Source: SXOA01 sp046153945 (GTDB taxonomy: Bacteria; Planctomycetota; Planctomycetia; Pirellulales; Pirellulaceae). From it: DNA of 64,000 nt. Numbering within the stretch: the stretch's first letter is position 1; each line of letters begins with the position of its first letter. The translations under genes were made by a program, and so were the position numbers. The notes under the pieces were generated by a model. It saw only the letters and a program-made list of their open reading frames with translations, did no database searches and had not been told where the DNA came from. The DNA lies in NCBI GenBank assembly GCA_046153945.1, contig JBJXFF010000024.1, positions 1 through 64,000 on the forward strand, in the 5' to 3' direction. This document shows, in pieces, positions 34,458 through 42,791 of this stretch.

Positions 34458-34477
34458 AATGACCTAAATAGGTCATT
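34458..34477. promoter_or_regulatory. Perfect 20-bp palindrome (candidate operator)
   Basis: AATGACCTA-AA-TAGGTCATT spans 34458-34477 and is perfectly symmetric. It ends 8 bp before the start codon of the NtrC-type gene, well placed for autoregulation of that gene. A half-site AGGTCATT recurs near 34548. The binding protein is unknown. Confidence 0.6.
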
Positions 34478-34948
34478 AATCCATTGTTACAGGGGGGTTA
34501 ATACTTTCTTTGCGGGCAGAATTGGCAATGTGCTGCATTACCCCTTGAGGTCATTGGGGAATCCGGAGAAATCATCGCAGATGATGAAGTTTATCTACGT
34601 CACGGTTGAAAAAGGTCAACATTCCAGTGTCTTCCGTCACATAGATTTGCGCCAATGGCACAACCAAAGTACATGGCACACATAGACTTGAGAAGATTTT
34701 TCTGCCGCCCCCCCTTTGCATATGCCGAACGAACCCTGCTACATTGAGCGCTCTTGGGGATCGTCAAATTCTTTGGAATCTTCCCCAAAATGGGGTAGGA
34801 TTGCAATTGGGGGGATTTTCGGCGTTTGCTTCCTCAGAGGAGTGGGATTCATCATTTCTCTGCGAAATCTTTGCCAGTTCCTCCGTCGCATGGACGAGCG
34901 CGAGTTAATGAGTGGGTTAAAACTCGTTTCGAGTTAGGGAGGTAGGTA
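34478..34948. other. Region between divergent regulator genes
   Basis: 471 bp, less GC-rich than its flanks. Short open frames (a 73-codon frame at 34716-34937 and its antisense) have no recognisable features. It should contain the promoter of the NarL-type gene. No sigma-54 -24/-12 element with proper spacing was found. Confidence 0.45.
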
Positions 34949-35581
34949 ATGTCAATTAGTGTGCTCGTCGCGGATGATCATCCCATCATCCGCGCCGGTA
35001 TCGTATCCATGCTGAAGGATACGGAAATGCAGGTGGTCGCGGAGGCGGCCACAGGGAACCAGGCAATCGAACAGACGGCAAAACACCACCCTGATGTGGT
35101 ATTGCTGGACATCCGCATGCCTGAAACAGACGGCTTGGAAGCCTTGGAACGGATTGTGGACCGATCACCGCGAACCAAAGTGGTGATGTTTACCGGCCAC
35201 GACACGCAAACTTTTGTCGCCCGCGCGGTCGCCTTGGGGGCCGCCGACTTCATCATGAAGGGGTCGCCAAAGGAAGAAATCGTGAACGCCATTAAACGGG
35301 CGCACACGGGCCTTCCGCCTGATCCGGACAGCCTGATGGGCCGGGTCAAGAACACAATGGTCCGCCGGAGGCCGACCTACGACGAAGAAATCCCCCTTAC
35401 CAACCGCGAGGTGCAGGTGCTACGGCATGTGGCGATGGGGCTCTCCAATCGGGAAATCGGCAGTTCTTTGGAGATCAGCATCGAAACGGTCAAAGAGCAT
35501 GTGCAAAACATTTTGCGCAAGCTCGAAGCCGGCGATCGGACCGAAGCTGCCGTCTGGGCGGTAAAAAAGGGCCTCGTCTAA
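34949..35581 (+). CDS. NarL/FixJ-type response regulator
   Basis: A 210-residue two-domain regulator. The receiver (1-118) has the acidic pair in VLVADDHPIIRAG, the phospho-acceptor Asp54 in VVLLDIRMPETDG, and Lys in DFIMKGSPKEEI. The LuxR-type HTH (about 145-205) has LTNREVQVLRHVAMGLSNREIGSSLEISIETVKEHVQNILRKL. Promoter binding on phosphorylation is the family role; the cognate kinase is not adjacent. The ribosome site GGGAGG precedes the ATG at 34949. A strong terminator follows, so it is monocistronic. Confidence 0.93.
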   Translation: MSISVLVADDHPIIRAGIVSMLKDTEMQVVAEAATGNQAIEQTAKHHPDVVLLDIRMPETDGLEALERIVDRSPRTKVVMFTGHDTQTFVARAVALGAADFIMKGSPKEEIVNAIKRAHTGLPPDPDSLMGRVKNTMVRRRPTYDEEIPLTNREVQVLRHVAMGLSNREIGSSLEISIETVKEHVQNILRKLEAGDRTEAAVWAVKKGLV

Positions 35582-35605
35582 AGTGCGAAGAACTCAAATT
35601 CCCTT

Positions 35606-35635
35606 AAAGCGGAAGACGTGGGTCTTCCGCTTTTT
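35606..35635 (+). terminator. Rho-independent terminator after NarL-type regulator
   Basis: AAAGCGGAAGAC (35606-35617), loop GTGG, GTCTTCCGCTTT (35622-35633) form a 12-bp perfect stem, with the T-run continuing to 35635. It is 25 bp after the stop codon. Confidence 0.85.
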
Positions 35636-35864
35636 CATGCGCACGGGAATATTTCCGGGAATCTCCCTCCCGTTTTAGTAACTCCCGAGAGCCGCAACGG
35701 ACATATTGCTTCCCGTAGCCTGTTGTCGGCGGTGGAGTTTGCGGGACTACCAAAGTAGCGTCGTTTTCTAAGCGAGTTGCCCGTGGCGGATAGCCGATTT
35801 CAAGTTGTGCCCTTCGCAGGACAGACCTATAATTCCAGGGGGTTGGAGGGACCAGGAGCACGCA

Positions 35865-37586
35865 GTGGCGAATAAGCCCAGAGTTCTCTTTATTGGCGGG
35901 CCGAACGACAACGCCGACTTACCGGCGGGTGCGGAGTCGTTGTTCGACGTCGTCAAGGTCCAAAACCCCCTCCGGGCTCTCGCGTTGCTGACGCGCGAGA
36001 AGTTTGACGGCCTCTTTGTCTCCGAAGAGCATTTTCAGGAAGCCCTCCGTTTCGGCAAGCTGCTCGAAAACAACCGTGTGCTGGAAGGAATGCCCGACGC
36101 CGTCGCCGTCGTTGACGCTAGCAGCACCATCCTCTGGACCAACGACCGCCTTCGCTCCTGGGCGAACCGGGGAAACATCGTCGGCGAGAGTTTCTTCGCC
36201 GCACTTGGCGGGCCGGTGATTATTGGCGGCGACACATCCCCTTTTCAAAGCGCCCTTAAGAATTCGCACACCACGGTCTCGCTACTGCGGACCAAGGAAG
36301 GGAAGCACTACCAACTGCACGCCGTCCCCATGCCGGACCTGCATGATGGCGCGCCCCACTTGGTCGTCACCGTCCGCGATGTCTCGCTGGAGACGGAACA
36401 GCAGCAGAAGCTGGTGGCGATTCAAACGGCGGGAAGAGAACTGGCCGGCCTCCGCCCCGAAGATGTCTATTACATGACCGTCGAAGAGCGGAAGGAACTG
36501 CTCAAGAAGAACATCCTGCAGTACACCCAGGAACTGCTCAATTTCGACGTTGTCGAGATTCGCCTTCTCGATCCCAAAACCGGCGAGCTTCAGCCGTTGC
36601 TGGAGCACGGCATGGATCCATGTGCCGCCGGACGCGTCCTCTATGCCAAGCACGAAGGGAACGGCGTCACCGGCTTTGTCGCCTCCTCCGGCGTAAGCTA
36701 CCTCTGCGACGACACCACGACCGATCCGCTTTACTTGGAAGGAGTGAAGGGGGCCAAGAGCTCGCTGACAGTCCCGCTTAAGTTCGAGCATCAAGTCATC
36801 GGGACGTTTAACGTCGAGAGCCCCGTTCCGCATGCCTTCAGCGAAGAAGACCAGCTCTTCGTCGAAACCTTCTGCCGCGGCGTGGCGGCAGCCCTCAACA
36901 CGCTAGATCTCCTCAGCGCTCAGCGGGCCAACGCCGCCCAGGACGCCACCGAAGCCATTCACAAAGCGGTCGCCCTGCCAATCGACGAAATCCTCAGCGA
37001 TGCCTGTGCCCTGGCGGAACGTTTCCTCTCCGCCGAGCCCGAAGTCGCGGCCCGCCTGCGGCGGCTCGTCTGGAACGCCCGCAATATCAAGGACGTGATT
37101 CACAAAGTCGGCCGCAACATGGCCCCCACCGAGGCCGTGCCGGTGGACAGCGTTTCCTGCAAGCGCCCCAAGCTTCGCGGCCGACGCGTGCTCGTCGTCG
37201 ATGCCCATGACGACATCCGCTCGTCGGCCCACTCCCTCCTCGAGCCCTACGGCTGCGTGGTGGAGACGGCTCAGAAGGGCTCCGAAGCGGAACTGCTGTA
37301 TCAGCTCAGCATGCAGAACGAAAAGTACGACGTGGTGGTGACCGGCGTGGACCTCCCCGACATGAGCGGAGCCGACCTGCTGATCCGCCTCAAGGCGATG
37401 GTGGACCCGGTGCCGATCATCCTCACCCAGGAATTCGGCCACGACCCCGGCCACACGCTGGTCCGCGCCCGTCGCAATGGCCTGAACGAACGGGCCTGGA
37501 TCATCAAGCCCTTCCGCGCCCCGCAGCTCCTCGACACGATGGAACACATCCTGGACTGGTCGAAGAAGGACCAAACGCAGGCGTAA
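35865..37586 (+). CDS. PAS-GAF-REC signalling protein without a kinase domain
   Basis: A 573-residue protein. The N-terminal receiver-like segment (PRVLFIGGPNDNADLPAG... LTREKFDGLFVSEEHF) lacks a clear phospho-Asp. A PAS domain follows (about 75-180; GMPDAVAVVDASSTILWTND), then a GAF domain (about 215-360; LLNFDVVEIRLLDPKTGELQ, GVTGFVASSGVSYLCDDTTT). A helical segment (DATEAIHKAVALPIDEIL) resembles a DHp bundle without its phospho-His. The C-terminal REC domain (about 440-570) has RRVLVVDAHDDIRSSA, VVVTGVDLPDMSGADLLIRL and WIIKPF. No HATPase is present. The GTG at 35865 has AGGAG 7 nt upstream. Confidence 0.85.
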   Translation: MANKPRVLFIGGPNDNADLPAGAESLFDVVKVQNPLRALALLTREKFDGLFVSEEHFQEALRFGKLLENNRVLEGMPDAVAVVDASSTILWTNDRLRSWANRGNIVGESFFAALGGPVIIGGDTSPFQSALKNSHTTVSLLRTKEGKHYQLHAVPMPDLHDGAPHLVVTVRDVSLETEQQQKLVAIQTAGRELAGLRPEDVYYMTVEERKELLKKNILQYTQELLNFDVVEIRLLDPKTGELQPLLEHGMDPCAAGRVLYAKHEGNGVTGFVASSGVSYLCDDTTTDPLYLEGVKGAKSSLTVPLKFEHQVIGTFNVESPVPHAFSEEDQLFVETFCRGVAAALNTLDLLSAQRANAAQDATEAIHKAVALPIDEILSDACALAERFLSAEPEVAARLRRLVWNARNIKDVIHKVGRNMAPTEAVPVDSVSCKRPKLRGRRVLVVDAHDDIRSSAHSLLEPYGCVVETAQKGSEAELLYQLSMQNEKYDVVVTGVDLPDMSGADLLIRLKAMVDPVPIILTQEFGHDPGHTLVRARRNGLNERAWIIKPFRAPQLLDTMEHILDWSKKDQTQA

Positions 37587-37598
37587 GGTAGCTCTCCT

Positions 37599-38777
37599 TT
37601 GCTTCTCGACACCCTGCTCTCCCTGGCAGCCTTCCTCGGCCATTTCTCCCTCTGCGTCTGGCTCTTCAATCGTCTGCACGCAATCCCCTGGCGGCGCATC
37701 GTGATCAAGTGGCTCGGCCGGGCCATTCTCAGCTTTGGGGCAGGGATGTTGGCCGTTTATGGTCTGCGAGCGGCCGTGTTCGGCGTTTGCATCTGGAAGG
37801 GAACTGCTGTGGAGGCGACCGAGGTTCCTTGGCTCATCTGCCCGGCACTCTGTGTCCTGGTGATGTTCGCTGCCATTCCGAAGTGGCTCCTTCCCAGGCT
37901 CTTCTCTCAGGATCCCGCCGCGCTCGTCTCCAACGACACCACGCTCTACGACCTAGCCAAGGAACTTGGCGCAGCGCCGATTGGCCGCGGAGAGACACGA
38001 CTCTTTTCCAAATTCCCAGGCAATCAGATCTTCCAGATCGCCGTGCAAAGGAAGACTCTCCGTCTGCCGCAACTGCCGCCGGAGTTGGATGGGCTCACCA
38101 TTGCCCACCTCTCCGACTTACACATGACCGGAAAGCTGACTCGCCCGTTTTACGACGCCATCGTCGACCACACCAATCGGCTGGAGCCCGACTTGGTTGT
38201 TATCACGGGGGACATCGCCGAGAAAGTGATGTGCCTGGACTGGATTGTCCCCGTTCTCAGCCGCCTGAAAGCCCGCGAGGGCAAGTACTTCATCCTCGGC
38301 AATCACGAGATGAAGCTGCCGGATACAGGCATCCTCCGCCGACTCATGGAAGAAGCCGGTTTCATCGACGTCGGCAGCAAAGCGATGCCGATCAACCTTC
38401 GTGAAACCGAAATCCTGATAGCCGGCAGCGAATTCCCCTGGTTCGGAGCCAATCCCAACCTGCCCCCTGACTCCTGTCCCCTGTCTCCTGTCCCCTGTCC
38501 CTTCCGCCTGCTCCTCTCGCACTCTCCCGACCAGCTTCCGTGGGCCAAGGCCAACAACGTCGACCTGATGCTCGCCGGCCACACCCACGGCGGCCAAATC
38601 CGTCTGCCGTTCATCGGCGCACTCATCTCCCCCAGCAGTTACGGCTTTCGCTATGCCGGCGGCACTTATTTTGAAGAGCCGACGCTGCTCCACGTCAGCC
38701 GCGGTCTCTGCGGCGATCATCCCATCCGGCTCAACTGCCCGCCAGAGCTGCCGCTGCTGACACTGGTGAGAGATTGA
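37599..38777 (+). CDS. Membrane-associated calcineurin-like phosphoesterase
   Basis: A 392-residue protein. Three N-terminal hydrophobic segments (LLSLAAFLGHFSLCVWLF; ILSFGAGMLAVYGLRAAVFG; LICPALCVLVMFAAIP) precede a metallophosphoesterase domain of the YkuE/YaeI type: IAHLSDLHMTG, VVITGDIAEK, FILGNHEMK, LLLSHSPDQ and LMLAGHTHGGQIRLP supply the five metal-binding blocks. It acts on an unknown phosphoester, possibly lipid-related as in YaeI. The TTG at 37599 lies 12 bp after the PAS-GAF-REC stop, suggesting co-transcription. A heptameric repeat is inserted in frame (PPDSCPLSPVPCPF, about residues 289-302). Confidence 0.85.
   Translation: MLLDTLLSLAAFLGHFSLCVWLFNRLHAIPWRRIVIKWLGRAILSFGAGMLAVYGLRAAVFGVCIWKGTAVEATEVPWLICPALCVLVMFAAIPKWLLPRLFSQDPAALVSNDTTLYDLAKELGAAPIGRGETRLFSKFPGNQIFQIAVQRKTLRLPQLPPELDGLTIAHLSDLHMTGKLTRPFYDAIVDHTNRLEPDLVVITGDIAEKVMCLDWIVPVLSRLKAREGKYFILGNHEMKLPDTGILRRLMEEAGFIDVGSKAMPINLRETEILIAGSEFPWFGANPNLPPDSCPLSPVPCPFRLLLSHSPDQLPWAKANNVDLMLAGHTHGGQIRLPFIGALISPSSYGFRYAGGTYFEEPTLLHVSRGLCGDHPIRLNCPPELPLLTLVRD
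38463..38501. repeat. Heptameric repeat inside phosphoesterase gene
   Basis: CCCCTGACTCCTGTCCCCTG followed by TCTCCTGTCCCCTGTCCC, with 7-bp periodicity, is read in frame as Pro/Cys/Ser-rich sequence in a loop between metal-binding blocks. Confidence 0.75.
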
Positions 38778-38795
38778 TTCCTTAACGCCGCAACG

Positions 38796-39518
38796 TTAAA
38801 GCAACAATGACGGAATATGCTCGATTGTCACCGGCAATTCTTGTCCGCTTACTCTGCGCGCCAGTTTCAGCAATCCAACACCTCCAATGAAACAAGACGA
38901 GCAGGATTGTCCCTCAAATTCCCGACGAGTGAACTTCTCCCAACCAGCCGCTGCCCGTCGCAGCTCATTAACAAAATCAGCCCAAGACCCGTTTGCAATC
39001 GCCCGTAAACACTCGACGTATCCAATGAACTGCGCGTCGGTATCAGGCGCTGGGAGAGCCAAGTGCGGCCGTGCCTCATTAATTCTACCTAAAGTCAATG
39101 CTTTCAGTGCCTTGGCGATATAAACAGAGTCATCGGGATCGTAAGCATTATCCGTGGGTAACATTTCGGCAAATCGCTTGATTAGGTCATTGTCGCCTAC
39201 GGCTAACGCAATCAACAACTGCTGAAAATATGCGGCGCTAAGGTAACCAAGCGGCGATGGAACCCCCTGCATCTCTAAAGAGAGTACTGTCGCACATATT
39301 TCGACAGCTTGATGGAAACAAGCGATGGCTTTGTCGCGATTGCCAGCGGCGACGTGGATATATCCTTGGTCCTCCAGCGTAAGCGAGAGGAGGCTCAGGC
39401 CTTGCTTGTCTGTCGACGACGTCCGAGAACTTCCCAGGCGACGCTGCAACAATGTCATCTTCTTCTCATTCTGAGCGACCCATCGTTCAACATCGGATTT
39501 CGAGAACAACGAAGCCAT
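38796..39518 (-). CDS. Helical repeat protein, possibly Imm49-like
   Basis: A 240-residue soluble all-helical protein with TPR-like pairs (LEDQGYIHVAAGNRDKAIAC, YFQQLLIALAVGDNDLIKRF, YIAKALKALTLGRINEARPH). The last block, GLLKLARRVSGQELPVTIEH then IPSLLL, resembles the C-terminus of Imm49 immunity proteins. No toxin gene is adjacent, so an immunity role is speculative. It is noticeably more AT-rich than its neighbours, which could reflect transfer. The ATG at 39518 is chosen as the MASLFSK start. Confidence 0.6.
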   Translation of the reverse strand: MASLFSKSDVERWVAQNEKKMTLLQRRLGSSRTSSTDKQGLSLLSLTLEDQGYIHVAAGNRDKAIACFHQAVEICATVLSLEMQGVPSPLGYLSAAYFQQLLIALAVGDNDLIKRFAEMLPTDNAYDPDDSVYIAKALKALTLGRINEARPHLALPAPDTDAQFIGYVECLRAIANGSWADFVNELRRAAAGWEKFTRREFEGQSCSSCFIGGVGLLKLARRVSGQELPVTIEHIPSLLL

Positions 39519-39569
39519 GTGACTGCCATCTTCCTCACCGAAGGTGATCCCCAAAAATGCCCCACAATT

Positions 39570-40820
39570 CTATCGCTGATTTTCGGCCGCTGGCACGGTG
39601 GAAAACGCCGCAGAATGAACCGTTTGGCATCCTCGCGCAGCGTTGATCTCGTCGAGCAGTCCCTGCACCTTCTGCTCCAGCACGTCCGTCCAATCGCTGA
39701 TGGCCGTCTTGCTCTCCCGCTCGGTGGGCATCTCGAGTGGCTCGCCGAAACGAACGATAGCGTGCCGCTCGCCGCGAATGCCCGGATAATCGGCCCGCAG
39801 CACATCCTCTTCGAACTTGTCCAGCGTCTCGGCAATCCGTTCCAGCGTTGGCCTCTCCTGCACGTAGTTTCCCGGATAGCTGAAGAGCTGGATGACGAAG
39901 AACAGGTCGTCCATTTGGTGTTCGAGCCGAAGCTGCTCGCTTTCGGTAAGCCCTTCCTTCTCGCTCGCCTTGATGATCGCCTTCCTCGCCTCCTTCACCC
40001 GTTCGGGAATGATGCCGCCACGGTCCTTTAGGCTGTGTTCCTTCTCCAAGTCACAGAGGATCTTGTTCGACAACGCCGCAATTCGCTCCGGCACGGTCCC
40101 CGTTCGCGGCCCGGCGTGATACTCAATCTCTTTGAGCGTCAGCATCCCTTCCGCCAGTTTGTAGATCCGGACCGGCAGCGAAAGATCCTTCCGCGGCCGC
40201 CAGTGCAGCGACTCCTCCAGCCGGCTCATCAGGTCGAGGAGTTCTTCCTGTGGATCCTGCACGTAGAAGCACTTGAGGGCGGCTGGGATGGCGACGATCT
40301 TGCGAGGCCCCTTCTTCGCCGCCGACATGGCGATGGCGGCGGCCCCTTCGCGGAACGGAGTGACGCGATCGTTGTTGTGGTAGATGTCCCCTTCCGGAAA
40401 GATGACCAGCGGGTGCGGGCTTTCGCGGAGAATTTCCACCGAGGTCTTGAACGCCTGCAAGTCGTTCCCTTCCCGGTTGATGCTGTAGCAGCCGTGCCAC
40501 TGCAAGACCTTTTGCTCAAAGGGCTTGCTCATGGCAAAGACTTGCCAGGCGGAGAGAAAATGAAAGCAACTCTCGCAGCGATGGGCCGCCTCGATCATCA
40601 CGTAGGAGTCGTAATGGAACGAATGGTTCGGGGTGATCAGCGTCCCCAACCCCTCCTTCACCGCCGCACGGACATGCTCCGTCCCCTGCACTTCCACCTG
40701 AGTGATCTTCTGCCCCTTCCGCAGCGTCCGGTTGATGAGCGGACGCCAGAGCCGCACCAGCCACGGCGTCATTTTGGGGGGCCACCACTTGGGGGGCGTT
40801 TTGAACGGTTGGCGGTTCAC
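39570..40820 (-). CDS. PlsC-type acyltransferase with C-terminal extension
   Basis: A 416-residue protein. The acyltransferase domain (about 45-190) has block I PNHSFHYDS (the H-x4-D pair), INREGNDLQAF, and block III LVIFPEGDIYHNNDRVTPFREG. The substrate would be lysophosphatidate or a related acyl acceptor, at the membrane surface. The C-terminal 220 residues are helical and charged (RIAALSNKILCDLEKEHSLK, QLRLEHQMDDLFFVIQLFSY), longer than usual for PlsC. The start at 40820 is GTG with no strong ribosome site; an ATG at residue 17 is an alternative. Confidence 0.82.
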   Translation of the reverse strand: MNRQPFKTPPKWWPPKMTPWLVRLWRPLINRTLRKGQKITQVEVQGTEHVRAAVKEGLGTLITPNHSFHYDSYVMIEAAHRCESCFHFLSAWQVFAMSKPFEQKVLQWHGCYSINREGNDLQAFKTSVEILRESPHPLVIFPEGDIYHNNDRVTPFREGAAAIAMSAAKKGPRKIVAIPAALKCFYVQDPQEELLDLMSRLEESLHWRPRKDLSLPVRIYKLAEGMLTLKEIEYHAGPRTGTVPERIAALSNKILCDLEKEHSLKDRGGIIPERVKEARKAIIKASEKEGLTESEQLRLEHQMDDLFFVIQLFSYPGNYVQERPTLERIAETLDKFEEDVLRADYPGIRGERHAIVRFGEPLEMPTERESKTAISDWTDVLEQKVQGLLDEINAARGCQTVHSAAFSTVPAAENQR

Positions 40821-40910
40821 GGAGTCGACTTCGCGGGCAATGGAAGGGCCGGGAAAGAGGACTTCAATTGAATCGATGCCGCCGCGCGGAGCAACTAGGC
40901 GGCTGCAAAA

Positions 40911-41008
40911 CTAACCCGACGCGCAAGCGAGGGAGTTACGCGCCGGACAAGATAGCGGCCACCATACGAAGTGCGGTAGGGAATACCCTCGCTCGCGCGT
41001 CGGGCTAG
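40911..41008. repeat. Inverted repeat flanking the acyltransferase gene start
   Basis: CTAACCCGACGCGCAAGCGA (from 40911) pairs with TCGCTCGCGCGTCGGGCTAG (ending 41008) with a few mismatches and a spacer of about 50 bp. It belongs to the same CGCAAGCGA-type family as the 20742 and 60257 repeats. Confidence 0.6.
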
Positions 41009-41018
41009 TGACCGCTGG

Positions 41019-41504
41019 CTACTTCTTCTCTTCCGGCACTGGGGCGGGCTTCGCCGGCTCCGGCGGCAGCGGTGGCAACACTGGCTCCCCGGGAACAAGC
41101 TGGCAGTTCAGCAGGTCCACGGTCACGGTGTTGCGGGCCATCCGCCGCAGCAGATCGCGGACGAAGCGGAAGTCACCTTGAATGGTCACCTTCTGATCGG
41201 GAACGAGGACCGCCGCCAGCGAGTCGCGCTCCGAAGGGGCGAATTTGAAGCGGATGGTTCCGGACACTTCCGCCGCCGGCTCTTCGATCCGGGTCTCCAT
41301 GATGGCGATGTAGTTCCCCAGGCCATCCTTCTCAATCCGGCTCACCACCCCTTTGATTTCCACGCGGTGGTCTTGCAGCCAAAGGTCGGTCTTCGCCGCG
41401 TTGTAGCGGATGGTCTGCACGACCTCGTTCGGGGTCCCCTGAAAAATCGGGGTGTTATTGGCGGAGAGGGACAGGGCGATGATCGCCAGCGACGAGAGGG
41501 ACAT
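41019..41504 (-). CDS. Secreted small OB-fold-like protein
   Basis: A 161-residue protein with a short hydrophobic N-terminus (SLSSLAIIALSLSAN). The central region (DHRVEIKGVVSRIEKDGLGN, IRFKFAPSERDSLAAVL, DQKVTIQGDFRF) has the strand pattern of tRNA_anti-like OB-fold domains found in secreted bacterial proteins. The C-terminal Pro/Glu/Lys tail is disordered. The ligand is unknown. Confidence 0.65.
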   Translation of the reverse strand: MSLSSLAIIALSLSANNTPIFQGTPNEVVQTIRYNAAKTDLWLQDHRVEIKGVVSRIEKDGLGNYIAIMETRIEEPAAEVSGTIRFKFAPSERDSLAAVLVPDQKVTIQGDFRFVRDLLRRMARNTVTVDLLNCQLVPGEPVLPPLPPEPAKPAPVPEEKK

Positions 41505-41685
41505 GTTGCGGCTCCATGTTCAGAAAGCGAAACAAGATGTTAAGAGCACGATACATGAATCATCTCAATTGTGGAAATTTGGGTCAACTAGAGGGGTTGT
41601 AAGGGCCAGAAAGGGCGTTTTGAGGGCATGCAACAGCTATTTCAGGGGAGTGGCATGTTTCATTCGCTTAACACGATTGAACACG

Positions 41686-41762
41686 AATGACCAATGTCCA
41701 AGTCCCAATGACCAATGAAAAACGAGATGCCGCCATTGGCCATTGGTCATTGGTCATTGGGG
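41686..41762. repeat. Heptameric ATTGGTC repeat with inverted counterpart
   Basis: GAATGACCAATGTCCAAGTC and CCAATGACCAATG (41686-41718) face CATTGGCCATTGGTCATTGG and TCATTGGGG (41732-41762). The unit is 7 bp, ATTGGTC/GACCAAT. It lies just downstream of the HTH gene's stop. Confidence 0.7.
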
Positions 41763-41767
41763 CTTGA

Positions 41768-42577
41768 TCATTTCCTCCCCCTCCTCCGCTCACTTTTCGC
41801 CGGCTCCTTCGCTCGATTTTCCGCAGCTTTCTTCTCGTCAAGTTCGGTGCAATAAGCGACATAGTCTCGCACTTCGTCCACGCTCATCCGTTTCTTAAGC
41901 TTGGTGATTTCACTCTTCAGGCGCACTTGCTCCAGGCGTTCTTGGTGCCTTTGCTGCTTCTCTTCCGGCGTCAGCGTGGCAGGGTTCTTCTTCCGGTTTA
42001 GAAGCGTCAGTGCCGCCCGCCAATTCTTGCGGCTGGCGGCCACCAGGCTGATCATGGCGGGGACGGCGACCAACTCGTCGGCCCGCTGCAACTCGCGGGC
42101 AAACTCCTCGTCCCGCGCGGCGGCATGCGTGATCGTGGTGGGATCGATGTTGAGATAGGCCCCCACTTGGCGGCGCGAGAGTCCGACCGAAATGAGCTTG
42201 CAAATCTGCTCCCGAATCTCCGGCGTCAGAACCGTCGGCCGTCCTCCCCGGTTCCACGGCACCGGCGCGGCCAATCTCTGCAGCAGCTCCTCGGCCTCCT
42301 CGTGGGGTAGGCTTCCAGCCTGCCCGGCCACAGCCAGACTCTGATTCTGGAGAGGATTCTGGGCAGGCTGGAAGCCTACCCCACATTCTTCCCCGGAAGA
42401 GGGCCCGCTGAAAAACCCCCCTGGTTTTTCAGCAGCGATGGGGGTACTGGGGGCCCCACCCAAACTGAAAATCCCCCCGGGTTTTTCAGCCCCCCTGGGG
42501 TTTCCCTCCCCCGCCAGAAGGGCCTCGCTGTTCACATCCACTGTGTCACATGTTTTGTTTTGTTCCACCTTTGTCAT
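41768..42577 (-). CDS. HTH protein with repeat-derived linker
   Basis: A 269-residue protein. A short N-terminus is followed by a low-complexity segment (about 22-90) encoded largely by DNA repeats: two copies of AEKPGG(I/F)F, then CGVGFQPAQNPLQ through AGQAGSLPHEE. A DNA-binding helix-turn-helix follows (about 105-150: RPTVLTPEIREQICKLISVG, LSRRQVGAYLNIDPTTI), resembling those of small terminase and recombinase-like DNA-binding proteins. A basic helical C-terminus follows (EEKQQRHQERLEQVRLKSEI...SERRRGRK). GAGGAG lies 8 nt before the ATG at 42577. The target DNA is unknown. Confidence 0.7.
   Translation of the reverse strand: MTKVEQNKTCDTVDVNSEALLAGEGNPRGAEKPGGIFSLGGAPSTPIAAEKPGGFFSGPSSGEECGVGFQPAQNPLQNQSLAVAGQAGSLPHEEAEELLQRLAAPVPWNRGGRPTVLTPEIREQICKLISVGLSRRQVGAYLNIDPTTITHAAARDEEFARELQRADELVAVPAMISLVAASRKNWRAALTLLNRKKNPATLTPEEKQQRHQERLEQVRLKSEITKLKKRMSVDEVRDYVAYCTELDEKKAAENRAKEPAKSERRRGRK
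42303..42385. repeat. 23-bp inverted repeat inside the HTH gene
   Basis: GTGGGGTAGGCTTCCAGCCT plus GCC (42303-42325) is the exact reverse complement of 42363-42385, with a 37-bp spacer. The same GCCTACCCCAC element occurs at 48371 and 59153, where it is intergenic. Confidence 0.8.
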
Positions 42578-42770
42578 CGCAGTTCTCCTCAACAATAGAG
42601 ATTTACCTATTACCGACTTTCGACAATAGTACATCCGTACAGTTGGCACTGTCAAGCCCCGCCGGCAAGAATTTCGGAAATAGTTCGGGAGAACGCACCA
42701 AGGAGCGATGCTCGTCGCGGAAAGTCTTTTCGCGAAACACGCTGCCCGTAGCGCGACGTCCACCCCCGAC

Positions 42771-42791
42771 CGTCTTGGAATGACGGCCTAC
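42771..42791. repeat. Dispersed CGTCTTGGAA-GACGGCCTAC element, copy 1
   Basis: One mismatch from the copies at 44960-44980 (inverted), 45058-45078 and 45173-45193. This copy contains the TAG stop codon of the kinase-WD40 gene (42788-42790). The other three lie inside its linker-encoding region. Confidence 0.75.

Noticed and set aside
34516..34535. TTGGCAATGTGCTGCA as a sigma-54 promoter near the NtrC-type gene
   Set aside because: The spacing between the GG and GC elements is one base short, and the orientation faces the NarL-type gene without other support.
34716..34937. 73-codon plus-strand frame before the NarL-type gene
   Set aside because: No ribosome site or recognisable sequence; it lies in the promoter region of the real gene.
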